Assembly: GCA_017307285.1 (NCBI GenBank)
Contig: JAFKFI010000054.1
Coordinates: 124,001 to 188,000 of the forward strand
Direction: 5' to 3'
DNA length: 64,000 nucleotides
Origin: Alphaproteobacteria bacterium
Lineage (GTDB): Bacteria; Pseudomonadota; Alphaproteobacteria; Acetobacterales; Acetobacteraceae
A program made the position numbers and the translations under genes. Below the pieces are notes generated by a model. The model worked only from the letters and a program-made list of their open reading frames with translations. It searched no databases and had not been told where the DNA came from. This document shows positions 23,676 through 33,364 of the stretch, one piece after another. The first letter of the stretch is position 1. Every line of letters starts with the position of its first letter.

Positions 23676-24902
23676 ATGCGGTTGTCGCGGCGTTCGCTGC
23701 TTTTTTCATCCGGTACCGTGTTGGGTCTTGCCGCACCCGGTATCATCCGGCCGGCCGCAGCCGTCGATCCGGTGCGGATTGGGTCTCTGGCGGATCTGTC
23801 CGGCCCGACCTCCACCGATTCGGGAATGATCACGGTCTACGCGGCACAGTTGGCGATCGAGGATTTCGGCCCAACCGTGCTCGGCCGTCCAATCGAACTG
23901 CTGTTCGCCGACGATCAGAACAACGCCGATGTCGGCACCGCGATCGCACGCAAGTGGCTGGACGAGGCTGGTGCCTGCGCCATGATCAGCAATTCGTTCT
24001 CGCCCCTCGGGCTCAGCGTGAAACGGATGTGCCAGGACCGCCAAAAGCCGTTTCTGATGGGATCGACCTCGAGCTCAGCGTTCACGCAAGCCGAATGCTC
24101 GCCGATGACGGTGGTCTTCGGCGTCAATACCTACTGCATGCCGAAGGGTGTGGTGTCCGCGCTGCTCAAGAAGGGCCTCGATACGTGGTTCTTCATCACC
24201 TCGGACTACACCTTCGGTCATGCGCTCGAGGCCGACGCCACGTCGTTCGTGAATGCGGGGGGTGGCAAGGTCGTCGGCGCCGTCCGCTCGCCCATCGGCA
24301 ATCCGGACTTCTCGAGCCAGTTGCTGCAAGCGCGCGCCTCCGGGGCGAAGGTCGTCGGTTTGGCGGTGCAGGGGATCGACTTCCAGAACGTGGTCAAGCA
24401 GGCGACCGAGTTCCACGTTTCCGGTTCGGGTCAGGCCGTCGCCGCCTTGTTCACGCTGGACAACCAGATCATCGGCGCCGGCCTGGAAAACACCGCTGGG
24501 ATGGCCGCCTCCAGCGCCTTCTACTGGGACATGGACGAGGATACCCGGACCTTCGCCCGGCGCATGATGCGAAAGTCAGGCGGCGTGCCTCCGACCGCGG
24601 TCCAGGTCGCGGGCTACAGCGCGACGCTGCACTATCTGCGAGGTGTCCAGACGGCAGGAACCTTGGACGGCCCCAAGGTGGTTGCCGCCATGAAGGCGAC
24701 GCCGATCAACGATTTCTGGAGCAAGAACGTCAGGATCCGAGAAGACGGCCAGGCGATGCGGCCGATGCATCTGATGCAGGTCAAGAGTCCGGCGGAGTCC
24801 CGGTCCAAGTACGACATCTTCAAGCTGATCGGCGACATCTCCCCCGAGGAATCCTGGAAACCCCTGTCCGAGAGCGCGTGTCCATTCATCCGCAAAGGCT
24901 AG
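23676..24902 (+). CDS. Branched-chain amino acid/urea-type ABC substrate-binding protein
   Basis: 408 residues, periplasmic-binding fold type I (LivJ-like). The N-terminus has a Tat-like motif (SRRSLLF) and cleavage near RPAAA. The mature start VRIGSLADLSGPTSTDSG is typical of the family, as is VPPTAVQVAGYSATLHYLRG near the end. GGGAGG sits before the chosen ATG. No permease or ATPase gene is adjacent, so it is an orphan here; it might serve a transporter elsewhere or act as a sensor. The ligand cannot be read from sequence. Confidence 0.85.
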   Translation: MRLSRRSLLFSSGTVLGLAAPGIIRPAAAVDPVRIGSLADLSGPTSTDSGMITVYAAQLAIEDFGPTVLGRPIELLFADDQNNADVGTAIARKWLDEAGACAMISNSFSPLGLSVKRMCQDRQKPFLMGSTSSSAFTQAECSPMTVVFGVNTYCMPKGVVSALLKKGLDTWFFITSDYTFGHALEADATSFVNAGGGKVVGAVRSPIGNPDFSSQLLQARASGAKVVGLAVQGIDFQNVVKQATEFHVSGSGQAVAALFTLDNQIIGAGLENTAGMAASSAFYWDMDEDTRTFARRMMRKSGGVPPTAVQVAGYSATLHYLRGVQTAGTLDGPKVVAAMKATPINDFWSKNVRIREDGQAMRPMHLMQVKSPAESRSKYDIFKLIGDISPEESWKPLSESACPFIRKG

Positions 24903-25669
24903 AATTCGTCCGCTTTCGCCGATGGCGATGAGGCGATCACGCAAGCCATCCTGGCCGAGCCCGGATGCGCGCAGCTGAGGTACGGGTCTCCTCCTTCTTC
25001 ACGCGTGCCGAGTAGCGGCGGTGAAGCCGGCGAATATCCCGTTCTGTCTCTTGCTCATGAGGGCGACCATAACACGCCGTCCGCGTTGCATCCGAGCGGC
25101 CGCGGATACGAGGTCGGCTACCGCGCCCCTGCTGTATGTACACCCGGCCTGCTCACTCCCGCTCCCCGCCGCCTACGCCGGCCGCCCGCAGCATGCTCCT
25201 CGGTGAGAGGGCGTCGGTCTGGAGCGCCTGGAGCGTCGGATCACGGCCGGCTGTCGTAGACGGTGCGGGTGTGGTTGTAGCGGATGAGACCGGTGCTTCT
25301 GCAAGCGGTCTGGAATACGAGCATTGCCGTTTGGGCGAGCACCTCGACCATCGCGGATCGGTGCAGGTAGTTTGGGGTGCCAGGGAAATCGGATCGAATG
25401 GGCAAAACTGGATTGGGGGAACACCGAATGGCCGAAATATTTATCGCTATCCCCCACCACGCCGTTGCCTCCCACCCGCACGCAGCGATCGATCTAAAAT
25501 ACTTCCTGGAGTCGCGGTTCGTCGGCATAGAATTCAGGATCGAGCCTCAGACACGCTTCGAATGCAGGCTCGTCGGCACGGAAGGAACCGGAGCCCAACT
25601 GCACCAGGTCACCGCCGCGGCGCAAGAATGGTTGGGCAAGCATTGACGCCACCCTGCGAATTGCAATAG
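24903..25669. other. Gap of about 770 bases without a recognisable gene
   Basis: A minus-strand frame ending VFQTACRSTGLIRYNHTRTV (stop near 25241) has protein-like composition, but I cannot assign it and its upstream part is not convincing. Nothing else stands out. Probably decayed DNA between the binding-protein gene and the IS remnants. Confidence 0.4.
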
Positions 25670-26242
25670 TTGCGTCCGCCGACCAACCGCCGCTTTGGCA
25701 ACCATCGGCGGCTGCTCGAGCCCATCGGCAATATTCCACCGGCCGAAGCCGAAGCGCGATACTATGAACAACTGAGCCAGCTACCTATGGTCGCCTGGCT
25801 CAAACTCAACCGCCTCCGGGAAACCCGGTACGGTTCAAAACCCGCGCCGCCGCCAATTATGCGGCGATCGCGCAGCGTCTGTCGCTCAAATTATCAGCGG
25901 CATCACGAATGGGATATCGAGGAGTTGTTCCGCACCGCCAAGGCGCTGATGCGCACGAGGCCAATCTATCACTCCTCGGACGCCGCCATCCGTGGTCACG
26001 TGTTCTGTTCGTTCCTCGCGCTGGTCCTGCGCAAGGAACTGGACGAGCGCTGCAGGACGGTCGCGTTCCGCCCCGAATGGGCCGACGTGCTGCGCGATCT
26101 CGATCGGCTGCAGGAGATCGAGATCGACAAGGACGGGCGGCGGATCACGCTGCGCACGCCCGCCACCGGCGTCGTCGGTCCGCTGTTCAAGGCCGCGCGC
26201 ATCGCCCTGCCGCCCAACGTCCGCGAACCCGCGCCGGCCTGA
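25670..26242 (+). mobile_element. Joined remnants of IS3-family and IS1634-family transposases
   Basis: The single open frame is a chimera. Its first 55 codons (HRRLLEPIGNIPPAEAEARY, then LKLNRLRETR) are the C-terminal end of an IS3-family OrfB. From about residue 80 it reads DIEELFRTAKALMRTRPIYH and DAAIRGHVFCSFLALVLRKE, the C-terminal end of an IS1634/IS4-type DDE transposase. Neither catalytic core is present, so both are dead ends left by deletion or nested insertion. No terminal inverted repeats are visible. Confidence 0.75.
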
Positions 26243-26443
26243 CGCTCTCAACCGCACGATCGCCCGGACGTGGTGCTAAGAATCGCGCGCGTCCGCGTAT
26301 CTCGTTGATGTAGAACAAGACTTCCGAAGCCACTGTTCAAGTCGGGCTTGAGTGGCCAGAGATCGCGCTGCAGAGCTGAGCAAGCTACCGTTGCTGATGC
26401 GATGCGAACGACATCCCGCAGCCACGGCTCACGAGGTCAGCGA

Positions 26444-26695
26444 TCAGGCGCGCCTGGGTGCAACCTTGCGTCGCGGACTCGGTTGCTCGGGAAGGTCCTC
26501 CTCGAGCAGCACAATGTGCACGCTATACGACACCTCGCCGCCGTCATCATCGCAATGCAGTGTTCCGATGAACTCGCGGTCGTTCCAGACCTCGGCCGAC
26601 GCACCAGGCAACTTCCCGGAAACAACACGGAGGCGGGAGTTGCCCAGCATCGAACGCAGGCAATCCTCGACGCGAGCCAGATCAGCGCCCTTCAT
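26444..26695 (-). CDS. DUF3126 family protein
   Basis: 83 residues. The stretch VEDCLRSMLGNSRLRVVSGK, then AEVWNDREFIGTLHCDDDGG and EVSYSVHIVLLEEDLPEQ match the short DUF3126 family found widely in Alphaproteobacteria, usually as a chromosomal single gene. Function unknown. A slightly extended basic tail (PSPRRKVAPRRA) follows the conserved part. Its presence supports an alphaproteobacterial origin. Confidence 0.8.
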   Translation of the reverse strand: MKGADLARVEDCLRSMLGNSRLRVVSGKLPGASAEVWNDREFIGTLHCDDDGGEVSYSVHIVLLEEDLPEQPSPRRKVAPRRA

Positions 26696-26752
26696 CAGCC
26701 GGTCCCCTACCGGAACCCAACTCTTCGTGCGTTCTCGGGGTCCATCGCTTGC

Positions 26753-26977
26753 CTACTGTGATCTCCCCGACTTGGATGACCGTGTTCGATGTTTTCGACC
26801 GCTTGTCGACGCTGTCACCGGAATCCAGCTGGCGATCGTCCGCGCACACCGCCGCGCCTCCGCGTTGTCGGTCAGGAGCGGAAAGTACCGGCGCAGCTCC
26901 GCGACAGCGGATAGCTCACCACCCTCATGCAACGCGCGGCGGATTGCTTCAGCGGTCGCCTCATCAACGGTAAACAT
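26753..26977 (-). CDS. Small conserved-looking protein of unknown function
   Basis: From MFTVDEATAEAIRRALHEGG the frame reads ELSAVAELRRYFPLLTDNAE and ARRCARTIASWIP, a compact helical sequence of a type I associate with Acetobacteraceae hypothetical proteins. The frame is open upstream to 27307, so a longer start (for example 27130) is possible; the conserved part begins at the chosen ATG. No ribosome site decides it. Function unknown. Confidence 0.5.
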   Translation of the reverse strand: MFTVDEATAEAIRRALHEGGELSAVAELRRYFPLLTDNAEARRCARTIASWIPVTASTSGRKHRTRSSKSGRSQ

Positions 26978-27371
26978 CCGACGAGCATGGGCGCGCGCGC
27001 CGGAACCTGCAAGAAAAGCCGGCACGAGGCCGGGTGGAATTGACCGTTCATCGCAACTGGGCAGCGCAAGCGTGACAGGCGGGGCGGGCAGGGGTTCACC
27101 AGCGTCAGGTGCCGTGCGCGGATAACGCATTGCGCGGCATGCAATTGCTGCGCGGCGGAGAGCGTGGTCCACGGCCAACGCGCTTTTGTCGCGGCACATG
27201 CCAGCTTCAAAAAGGCTGTGCGGTCCGGCGCGAGACGAACTCTGGCCGGCTTTGCAAGGCGCACATTGCCACTCCACCAACGCCCAGTGCACAATGTTTG
27301 CTGCCAATCAGTGGGCAGCCCTTCAGGGTGGCCGGGTACACTCGAAGCCTTGATGACCGAGGAAAGGCGTA

Positions 27372-28430
27372 ATGGCCCGAGACGTCCCTCGTTCGCGTGG
27401 GATGGAGACCGGGCAGTCCTGGGTGATCGCCTGTGTCGCGCTGCTGGTTCTCAGCATCGCCTATGGCGCCCCGCTCGTCACTGTCGTGGCTTTGCAACCG
27501 ATCGCGGCCGAGTTCGGCACCCAGCGCGCCGCGCCGGCGCTGGCCGTCTCGCTGACCTATGTCGGCTCGGGTATGGGTGGCGTTGCGATGGGGTGGGTCG
27601 CCGGCCGGATCGGCATGCGGTACATCGGCATGGTCTGCGGGCTGATGATCGCGCTCGGATTGTTCCTCGTGTCCAGTGGAGGGCTTTACCGGCTCTATGC
27701 GTGCAACCTCTTGCTTTTGGGATTGCTTGGCGGGGCAGGGATGTTCTCATTGACCATCGCCTACGTGACCCGGTGGTTTGACCGACGGCGCGGCTCGGCC
27801 GTGGCGCTGGTGTCGTCAGGCCAGTACGTCGCCGGCGCGATCTGGCCGGTGCTCTTGCAAGTTGGTATCGACCGCTATGGTTGGCGCCGCGCGATGATGC
27901 TGTATGGCATCCTGATCGCCGTTACTGTTCCGGCCTTGGCCGGGTTGTTTTGTCGCCACCCGGCTGAGCCCCACGCCGACGCGCTCGTCGCCGCGTCTGC
28001 ACCCTCCAGGTTTCACGGTGCGGGGGGCCCTCAACCCCAATCTCGTGCAGGCGATCCTGGGGGCGGCAATCTTCTGCTGCTGCACGACGATGTCGATCCC
28101 GCTCGCGCATATTGTCGCGTTCTGCGGTGATATCGGTGTCGGCGCGAGATCGGGCGCGATAATGCTGTCGTTGCAACTTGGCGCCGGTGTGGTCGCGCAG
28201 CAAATCTGGGGTTGGACTGCCGATCGTGTGGGTGGCTTGCGCACGATCTTCTACGCCTCGGCGGCAATGGCCGCGTCGATGGCGGCCTTCCTGCTCAGCC
28301 AGGATGAGTTTGGGCTCTATTCGGTCTCCGCCGCCTTCGGGCTTGCCTTCGGGGACTGATCCCAGGCTATTTCCTGGCGATCCGGGAGATCTTCCCCGCT
28401 TCTGAAGCCTCATGGCGCATTCCGGCGGTG
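27372..28430 (+). pseudogene. MFS transporter with two frameshifts
   Basis: The first 250 codons encode a major facilitator protein (VALQPIAAEFGTQRAAPALA, GWVAGRIGMRYIGMVCGLMI, YVTRWFDRRRGSAVALVSSG). Near 28010, before a run of six G, the frame shifts; NPNLVQAILGAAIFCCCTTM continues it through helices 7-10 to a TGA at 28357. A second shift in a G run restores GLIPGYFLAIREIFPASEAS. With those two repairs the protein would be nearly complete (about 12 helices) but ends abruptly near 28430 in unrelated sequence. Decayed gene or sequencing errors plus a deletion. Confidence 0.72.
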
Positions 28431-28718
28431 CTCCTGCTGACCGGCAGCAGCAACCTCGAAGTGGCGGCGGCGCTGGGCACCAACGCACAGATGAGGTTCC
28501 TCGGCAGCGGCCGCCTCACGGTCGACAAGTTTGGATCGTTTGGCACCAATGTCGGCGGCACCGCCTATGCTGGGCCAAATCTGATGAACTTCGCTGCCGA
28601 CGACGCAATCGATATCCTACAGTTCGGCGCGGCCGGCGATGCACTGTCATACAATGCCCCGACCGGCCTGCTGCAGATCTCCAACGGCGCGTCGCAGATG
28701 GCGGCAGCGGGATCGTGA
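28431..28718 (+). pseudogene. Fragment of an extracellular repeat-type protein
   Basis: The frame reads NLEVAAALGTNAQMRFLGSG, RLTVDKFGSFGTNVGGTAYA and LLQISNGASQMAAAGS. The Gly/Asn-rich, beta-like pattern with 'LLQISNGAS' recalls large secreted or autotransporter-like proteins, but the piece is under 100 codons and fused to the MFS tail. No start of its own is convincing. Probably a deletion product. Confidence 0.4.
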
Positions 28719-28793
28719 TAACCCATAGCTAGACCGAAATTGCCCGGGGTAGAATCGCGTTTTGGGTCTTCCGGCACGCCTGGCCGGTGTGAT

Positions 28794-29020
28794 TCATAGG
28801 TCTCCGGCAATGACCGGAGGCGGGCCCTCCGTGCTGCCGCGATCGGCGTAAAAGGTCAGGGTACAACCGGAAATCCGCCGGGCCTGTTCGTTCACCATAC
28901 GGTAAGTGGTGCCGCCAATGGAAAGCCCCATCTGGCCGAGCCAAACCCGCATGGAGCGGCCTAGCTCAATTTCGCGGCTCCCGCGCTGATGGGGCGCTGA
29001 CGCTACACCTCATCAACCTC
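28794..29020 (-). pseudogene. C-terminal remnant of a plasmid RepA-type replication protein
   Basis: The minus strand reads REIELGRSMRVWLGQMGLSI, GGTTYRMVNEQARRISGCTL and TFYADRG before TGA. This matches the conserved end of the plasmid-encoded RepA (RPA) family (LGLSIGGSTYR, EQ.RRIS.C.LTF). About 75 codons survive, cut off upstream. It marks an old plasmid backbone or a cointegrate scar in this region. Confidence 0.68.
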
Positions 29021-29105
29021 TTCGTCATGCTGCTGCAGCTCACCGGCACCCGGCGTGAACGGTAGCGCGTACGCGCAAAGTTGGGTCGGCTAATGCTAAA
29101 CCGCC

Positions 29106-29867
29106 ATGGAATGGCTCGCAGATCCGCAGATCTGGGCAAGCTTCGTCACGCTGGCGGCGCTCGAGATCGTCCTGGGCATCGACAATCTCGTGTTCATCGC
29201 GCTGCTGGCCGGCCGCCTACCGCCGAGGCAGCGCGATCGGGCCCGCAAGCTCGGCTTGGCGTTGGCACTCGGCACGCGGCTTGTCCTGCTCGGCTCGATC
29301 TTCTGGATGGTTCATCTGACCTATCCGGTGTTGTCGCTCTTCGGGCATGATTTCTCGTGGCGCGATCTGATCCTGATCGGCGGCGGCGGCTTCCTGCTGT
29401 TCAAGGGCACGCGGGAGATCCACCTGCGGGCGGACGGCGAGGAGGAGGGCGGGGCGGCCGGCCGGCTTCGCCGGCACCGTGGCGCAGATCATGCTCCTCG
29501 ACATCGTGTTCTCGCTGGATAGCGTCATCATCGCAGTGGGCATCGCCGAGGAGATCTGGGTGATGGTCGCGGCGATCGTGGTGGCGATGGCGCAGATGCT
29601 GGTGGCCTCCGGCCGCTCGCCTCGTTCATCGAGCGCCATGCGTCGGTGAAGATGCTCGCGCTGTCGTTCCTGTTGCTGATCGGGATGGTGCTGGTCGCGG
29701 ACGGCGCCGGCTTCCACGTGCCGCGCGGCTATATCTACGCCGCGATGGGCTTCTCGATTTTGGTCGAGAGCCTGAACCTGCTGGCAGCGCAACGCCGCCG
29801 GACGAGAAGGATGCGCATGAACTCGAACAAGTCAGCTGATGAGTCGCTCACAGGGACGGCGCGATGA
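29106..29867 (+). pseudogene. TerC-family membrane protein with two frameshifts
   Basis: Starts as [20 protein letters not shown], then [20 protein letters not shown], the TerC signature with conserved acidic residues. The frame breaks near 29455 in a GC-rich repeat. [20 protein letters not shown] (second acidic motif) continues in another frame, and a second shift near 29615 leads to SVKMLALSFLLLIGMVLVAD and a normal end. TerC proteins are thought to move or sense metal ions. Overlaps the following gene's start by four bases. Repairable by two single-base changes, so sequencing error is a real alternative. Confidence 0.75.
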
Positions 29868-30436
29868 AACTGATGCGACGTCCGCGACCTCCCATTGCGG
29901 AGCGCATGGTGGAACATGTGCTCTTCACCAGCCGGTGGCTGCTGGCGCCGATCTATCTCGGGTTGGTCGCGGGGCTCGCCGTGCTGCTGGTCAAGTTCGG
30001 CCAGCACACGGTCGAACTGATCACTCATGTGCTGACGACGAGCGGCGACGAGACCATCGTGGGCGTGCTGGCGCTGATCGATCTGGCGCTGATGGGCAGC
30101 CTCGTCGTGATGGTGATGTTCGCGGGGTACGAGAACTTTGTCTCGAAGCTGGCTCTGGCCGGCCACAAGGATAAGCCGGGCTGGATGGGTCACGTCGATT
30201 TCAGCGGCCTCAAGCTCAAGCTGATGGCCTCGATCGTGGCGATCTCGGCCATTCAGGTGCTGGAGAGCTTCATGAACGTGGCGCATCTCAGTGACCGCGA
30301 GTTGGCGTGGGGCGTCGGGATCCACATGGCGTTCGTCGCCTCTGGCGTTCTGTTGGCGGTGATGGACCGCCTCAGCAGCAAAACTCACGCAGCAACCGCC
30401 GATTACTCACCACACAGCGGCTCCTCGTCGCCGTGA
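29864..30436 (+). CDS. UPF0114/YqhA-type membrane protein
   Basis: 190 residues. ERMVEHVLFTSRWLLAPIYL and LALIDLALMGSLVVMVMFAG, then YENFVSKLALAGHKDKPGWM match the UPF0114 (TIGR00645, YqhA) family. Four membrane helices are predicted. Function unknown; in other genomes also an inner-membrane protein. Its ATG overlaps the TerC stop (ATGA), so the two form a unit. Confidence 0.86.
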   Translation: MKLMRRPRPPIAERMVEHVLFTSRWLLAPIYLGLVAGLAVLLVKFGQHTVELITHVLTTSGDETIVGVLALIDLALMGSLVVMVMFAGYENFVSKLALAGHKDKPGWMGHVDFSGLKLKLMASIVAISAIQVLESFMNVAHLSDRELAWGVGIHMAFVASGVLLAVMDRLSSKTHAATADYSPHSGSSSP

Positions 30437-30544
30437 TGATGACGTGACGTGATGTGCCGTCCATCCAAAGAGCGGTGGGCAACTATGCGCGTCGCTGCGA
30501 GGCCGCGGGTACGCGGGATGATCCAAGTGGTGCAGGTCGCTCGT

Positions 30545-31255
30545 TCAGGCATAAAGCAGCACTGGCGGGCTCTTCGCCGGATGGGCGCGATCGAACACGG
30601 CCCATGCGTGATGGTGCTGCGCGGCGTTGGTGCGCTCGCGAATGTCAAACCACTGGATCCGCCGCGTCAGCACCACCACGGCTGCGAAGGGGGCCGCGGA
30701 CAGCACGTTGGCGGCGCGCCGTCCGGCGATCCATTGCAGGCGCACCAGCAGCGCCAGCTGGCCCTGCACCGATGCGGTGAGCGCCAACGCATGGCGCAGG
30801 AAATCCAGCATCGCCACGGATGACTTCGCCTGCCCTGCGTGTGAACCGGTGTCGCCGTAGGGTGGGTTCGTCACAATGCTTCGACAGCCACCCGGGACGT
30901 TCTGGCAGGTGAGAAAGTCAATCCCGGGAATGCCGAATCCGCGATCGGCGATGTCAGTGGAAACCACCTCATAGTGGTGCATGGCGAGTACGGCGGACAT
31001 CGCACCATCACCGCAGCAGGGCTCCCAGACCGGGCCACGGAAGCGAACGTGCTGCAGCAATGCCTCGGTCACCCAGCTCGGTGTGGCGTAGAAGTCTCGC
31101 CCCTCCCGGTCATGGCCGGAGACATGGATGGCCCGGCGCTCTGTCAGCCGGGCTGGCGGCCGACGGGGTTTCACCGAAGGCGTGTCGGTTTCGAGGAGTG
31201 GCAGGCCGTGCTGGAACGAACTCATCGGTGGCGTGCCCGCACGCAAATCCCGCAT
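30545..31255 (-). CDS. Predicted N6-adenine DNA methyltransferase
   Basis: 236 residues from the ATG with AGGAG ten bases upstream. The SAM-binding motif WEPCCGDGAMS lies at about 77-87 and the catalytic NPPY at 130-133; DFYATPSWVTEALL precedes them. These motifs define adenine methyltransferases of the phage/plasmid orphan type. No restriction enzyme gene is adjacent, so it is probably an orphan used for protection or regulation. HU lies just upstream on the same strand. Confidence 0.78.
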   Translation of the reverse strand: MRDLRAGTPPMSSFQHGLPLLETDTPSVKPRRPPARLTERRAIHVSGHDREGRDFYATPSWVTEALLQHVRFRGPVWEPCCGDGAMSAVLAMHHYEVVSTDIADRGFGIPGIDFLTCQNVPGGCRSIVTNPPYGDTGSHAGQAKSSVAMLDFLRHALALTASVQGQLALLVRLQWIAGRRAANVLSAAPFAAVVVLTRRIQWFDIRERTNAAQHHHAWAVFDRAHPAKSPPVLLYA

Positions 31256-31302
31256 GGAGTTCGAGCTCCTGGTTCCGCTGTGCACAAGAGGCCAATCCTC
31301 CT

Positions 31303-31734
31303 TCAGATCGACGCCTTGAGTTCCTTCGCCGCCCTGAAGGCGATTTTCTTGCTGGCCTTGATCTGGATAGCTTCGCCTGTGGCAGGGTTGCGCCCCATAC
31401 GCGCCGGCCGGCTTTTCACCTCGAGAATCCCCAGGCCGCTGATCCTCAGGCGGTCCCCGTTCTTCAGGTGATCCGTCATCAGGCCGATCAGGCTGGCAAC
31501 AACCGCATCCGCCTGCTTTCGGGGGATCTGATGCTCATCGGCGATCGACGTCGCTAAATGCTTGGCGGTCACGACGGGAACTGCCTGTGCCTTTCCGGCC
31601 GCCTGCTTGGCGGCCCCCTTCGGAGGTGCGGGTTTCGCAGGAGCGGTGGGTCTGGCGCAAGCCGCAGGCTGTGCGCTCTTCCCCTTCGGGAGCGCCTTGG
31701 AACGGGCGTTTGCCGTTGCCGCCTTGAGCGCCAT
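31303..31734 (-). CDS. HU-family DNA-binding protein with long basic N-terminal tail
   Basis: 143 residues. The HU fold occupies about 55-143 (ADAVVASLIGLMTDHLKNGD, RLRISGLGILEVKSRPARMG, RNPATGEAIQIKASKKIAFR), with the DNA-binding RNP motif. The first 54 residues are Lys/Ala/Pro-rich, like histone-H1-like tails. GGGAG precedes the ATG. HU compacts and bends DNA; a tailed form may serve the plasmid. Confidence 0.88.
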   Translation of the reverse strand: MALKAATANARSKALPKGKSAQPAACARPTAPAKPAPPKGAAKQAAGKAQAVPVVTAKHLATSIADEHQIPRKQADAVVASLIGLMTDHLKNGDRLRISGLGILEVKSRPARMGRNPATGEAIQIKASKKIAFRAAKELKASI

Positions 31735-32038
31735 GTCCAGTCACTCCCAATCGATTCGAGGGTCAGCTCAGGGAATCACACTGTCGCAGCACGAACAAGA
31801 ATATTTGGGGAGCGGCGTGTTTGCGCTCGATCCTCAAGCGACATGCGCCATCGCCCTCGACGATCCGATAGCGGCGGATCGCCAGCGCGCTGCCGCCCAG
31901 GCGTCCGCTTGCCCCGAATGCCGAACGGACGCGCTCCATGCATCCAGCCTTGAGCGCCGAACCCGCAGCCTTGCTCAGGTCACGTAAGGCGGAGTCTGCC
32001 GGGAGCAGCAGACGGCGGACTGACTGTGCGCGGCTGCG
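31735..32038. other. 304-base gap, no gene seen
   Basis: Must contain the promoter for HU and the 3' end of the coiled-coil gene. No RNA gene, repeat or terminator stem is evident. A short Cys-containing frame (ACPECRTDALH) on the plus strand has no start or family support. Confidence 0.4.
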
Positions 32039-32665
32039 TCAGTTGGCGTGCGTCTTCGCTTTGTAGGACGGCAGCCACCATTTCACCGGCTGCGGCTCAC
32101 GCTCGGCCGGGTTTGTCGCCTTGCGCCGTGGCTTCACGAGAGTCGGCTGGCTCGACTTGGCCGCCTCGGGAGGGGATTCCGGCTGGGGCGGCGACGCGGC
32201 CACCATCTCAGCCAGACGCAGTTCCAGCGCCTCGCGTGCGACGATCGCCTCGGCGAGGGCCGCCTCCGCCTGCTCGCGACCCCGGCGCTCGGCAGCCAGC
32301 GCCTCGCCATGCGCGAGATCCGCATGGGCGAGCTTGGTCTGCACATGTTGCAAGGTTGCCTGCGTCTCGCGGAGCGATCGCTCCGCCCGCTCCCGCGCGA
32401 CGCGCTCAGAGCGGAGGGCGGCCTCGGCGGCGGCGATCCGGTTGACCGGCGCCGGGCCGCCCGGGCCGTGCTCCCGAGAGGGGCTCAGAACCTCCACGGG
32501 AACCTCACCGTCCTTGACGAAGCGGTGAGGCCCACGCAATGGCTCCCGCCGCGGCGTGAGCCGCTCGTTTGACTGATCGCCGCGCAGGCCGAGGGCCTGG
32601 CGCATTCGACCTTCCTCGTCGGGCGCCGCGTTCGGCGCAGGACCGAATGGATTCAACGACATCAT
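32039..32665 (-). CDS. Coiled-coil protein of unknown function
   Basis: 208 residues. The middle (about 75-160) is an Arg/Glu/Ala-rich predicted coiled coil (SERVARERAERSLRETQATL and EQAEAALAEAIVAREALELR). The ends are Pro-rich, with a basic C-terminus (KPRRKATNPAEREPQPVKWW). Composition and codon use look like a real gene. No family recognised; proteins of this style occur on Acetobacteraceae plasmids as far as I recall. Confidence 0.68.
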   Translation of the reverse strand: MMSLNPFGPAPNAAPDEEGRMRQALGLRGDQSNERLTPRREPLRGPHRFVKDGEVPVEVLSPSREHGPGGPAPVNRIAAAEAALRSERVARERAERSLRETQATLQHVQTKLAHADLAHGEALAAERRGREQAEAALAEAIVAREALELRLAEMVAASPPQPESPPEAAKSSQPTLVKPRRKATNPAEREPQPVKWWLPSYKAKTHAN

Positions 32666-32813
32666 TGCTCTTCATTGTTGTTTCGTGATGGCAGGACGGC
32701 AGCCTTGAAAGGCCATCCGGTTTCGTGCCCTGCTCGGAGGCCTCTCGGGATTCGCGAGAACCCCATCGATGCTATCGGAAGCAACCAGGAAGCCACCGCG
32801 CGAGGAACGACAA

Positions 32814-33364
32814 AATGGGGTACTGCGTAGCATCAGGCAATGGTGACCGCCAGCTGATACTGGCACGGCCGAAGCCCGCGAACTCGCCCCCACGCTCCAC
32901 GCTCGACCGCACCTTGTTCTCCTCGGGCGTTCAGGTGGCCTGGACGGGCATGGCCAGGGAACCAACCCCAGCTCGCGCGGCACACTCGTCGTCGGACCGA
33001 AAGCTGGCGCCGGCGAAGCCGCCGCCCCGGATCAAGGCGCTCGACATCGTGCCGGCTGCCGCGCCCCCGCCGATCACCACGAAGGCATTCTGGCCGCTGA
33101 TGGATCGATGGGCCATCCCGGACGACAAGGCCCTCCAGCTGCTCGGCAAGCGCCGTAGCCTGACCGCACCGGTGGCCGGCCGCGCTTCGTTCTCGACGCG
33201 GATGAGTGAGGAGGCTGGACTACCTGCGAGAGATCGGGACGGCGCTGGAGGTCATGCTCGGCGAACCCGGTCCCTGGCTCAAACAGCGGGCCAGCGCGCT
33301 CTCTTTTCAGGGCATGACGCCGCTGGACTACATGATCGCGCGCGGGCTGCCCGGGCTTGCCTAG
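32814..33364 (+). pseudogene. ParS/MbcA/Xre-type antitoxin-like gene with frameshift
   Basis: The frame from MGYCVASGNGD reads MDRWAIPDDKALQLLGKRRS. Near 33220 the frame must shift to continue as LDYLREIGTALEVMLGEPGP, then WLKQRASALSFQGMTPLDYM and IARGLPGLA. The combined sequence resembles the DUF2384 (toxin-binding) domain of Xre/MbcA/ParS antitoxins, which pair with RES toxins. No RES-domain partner is recognisable in either flank. The 33365-33640 stretch has a few protein-like fragments but no intact gene. Confidence 0.55.
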
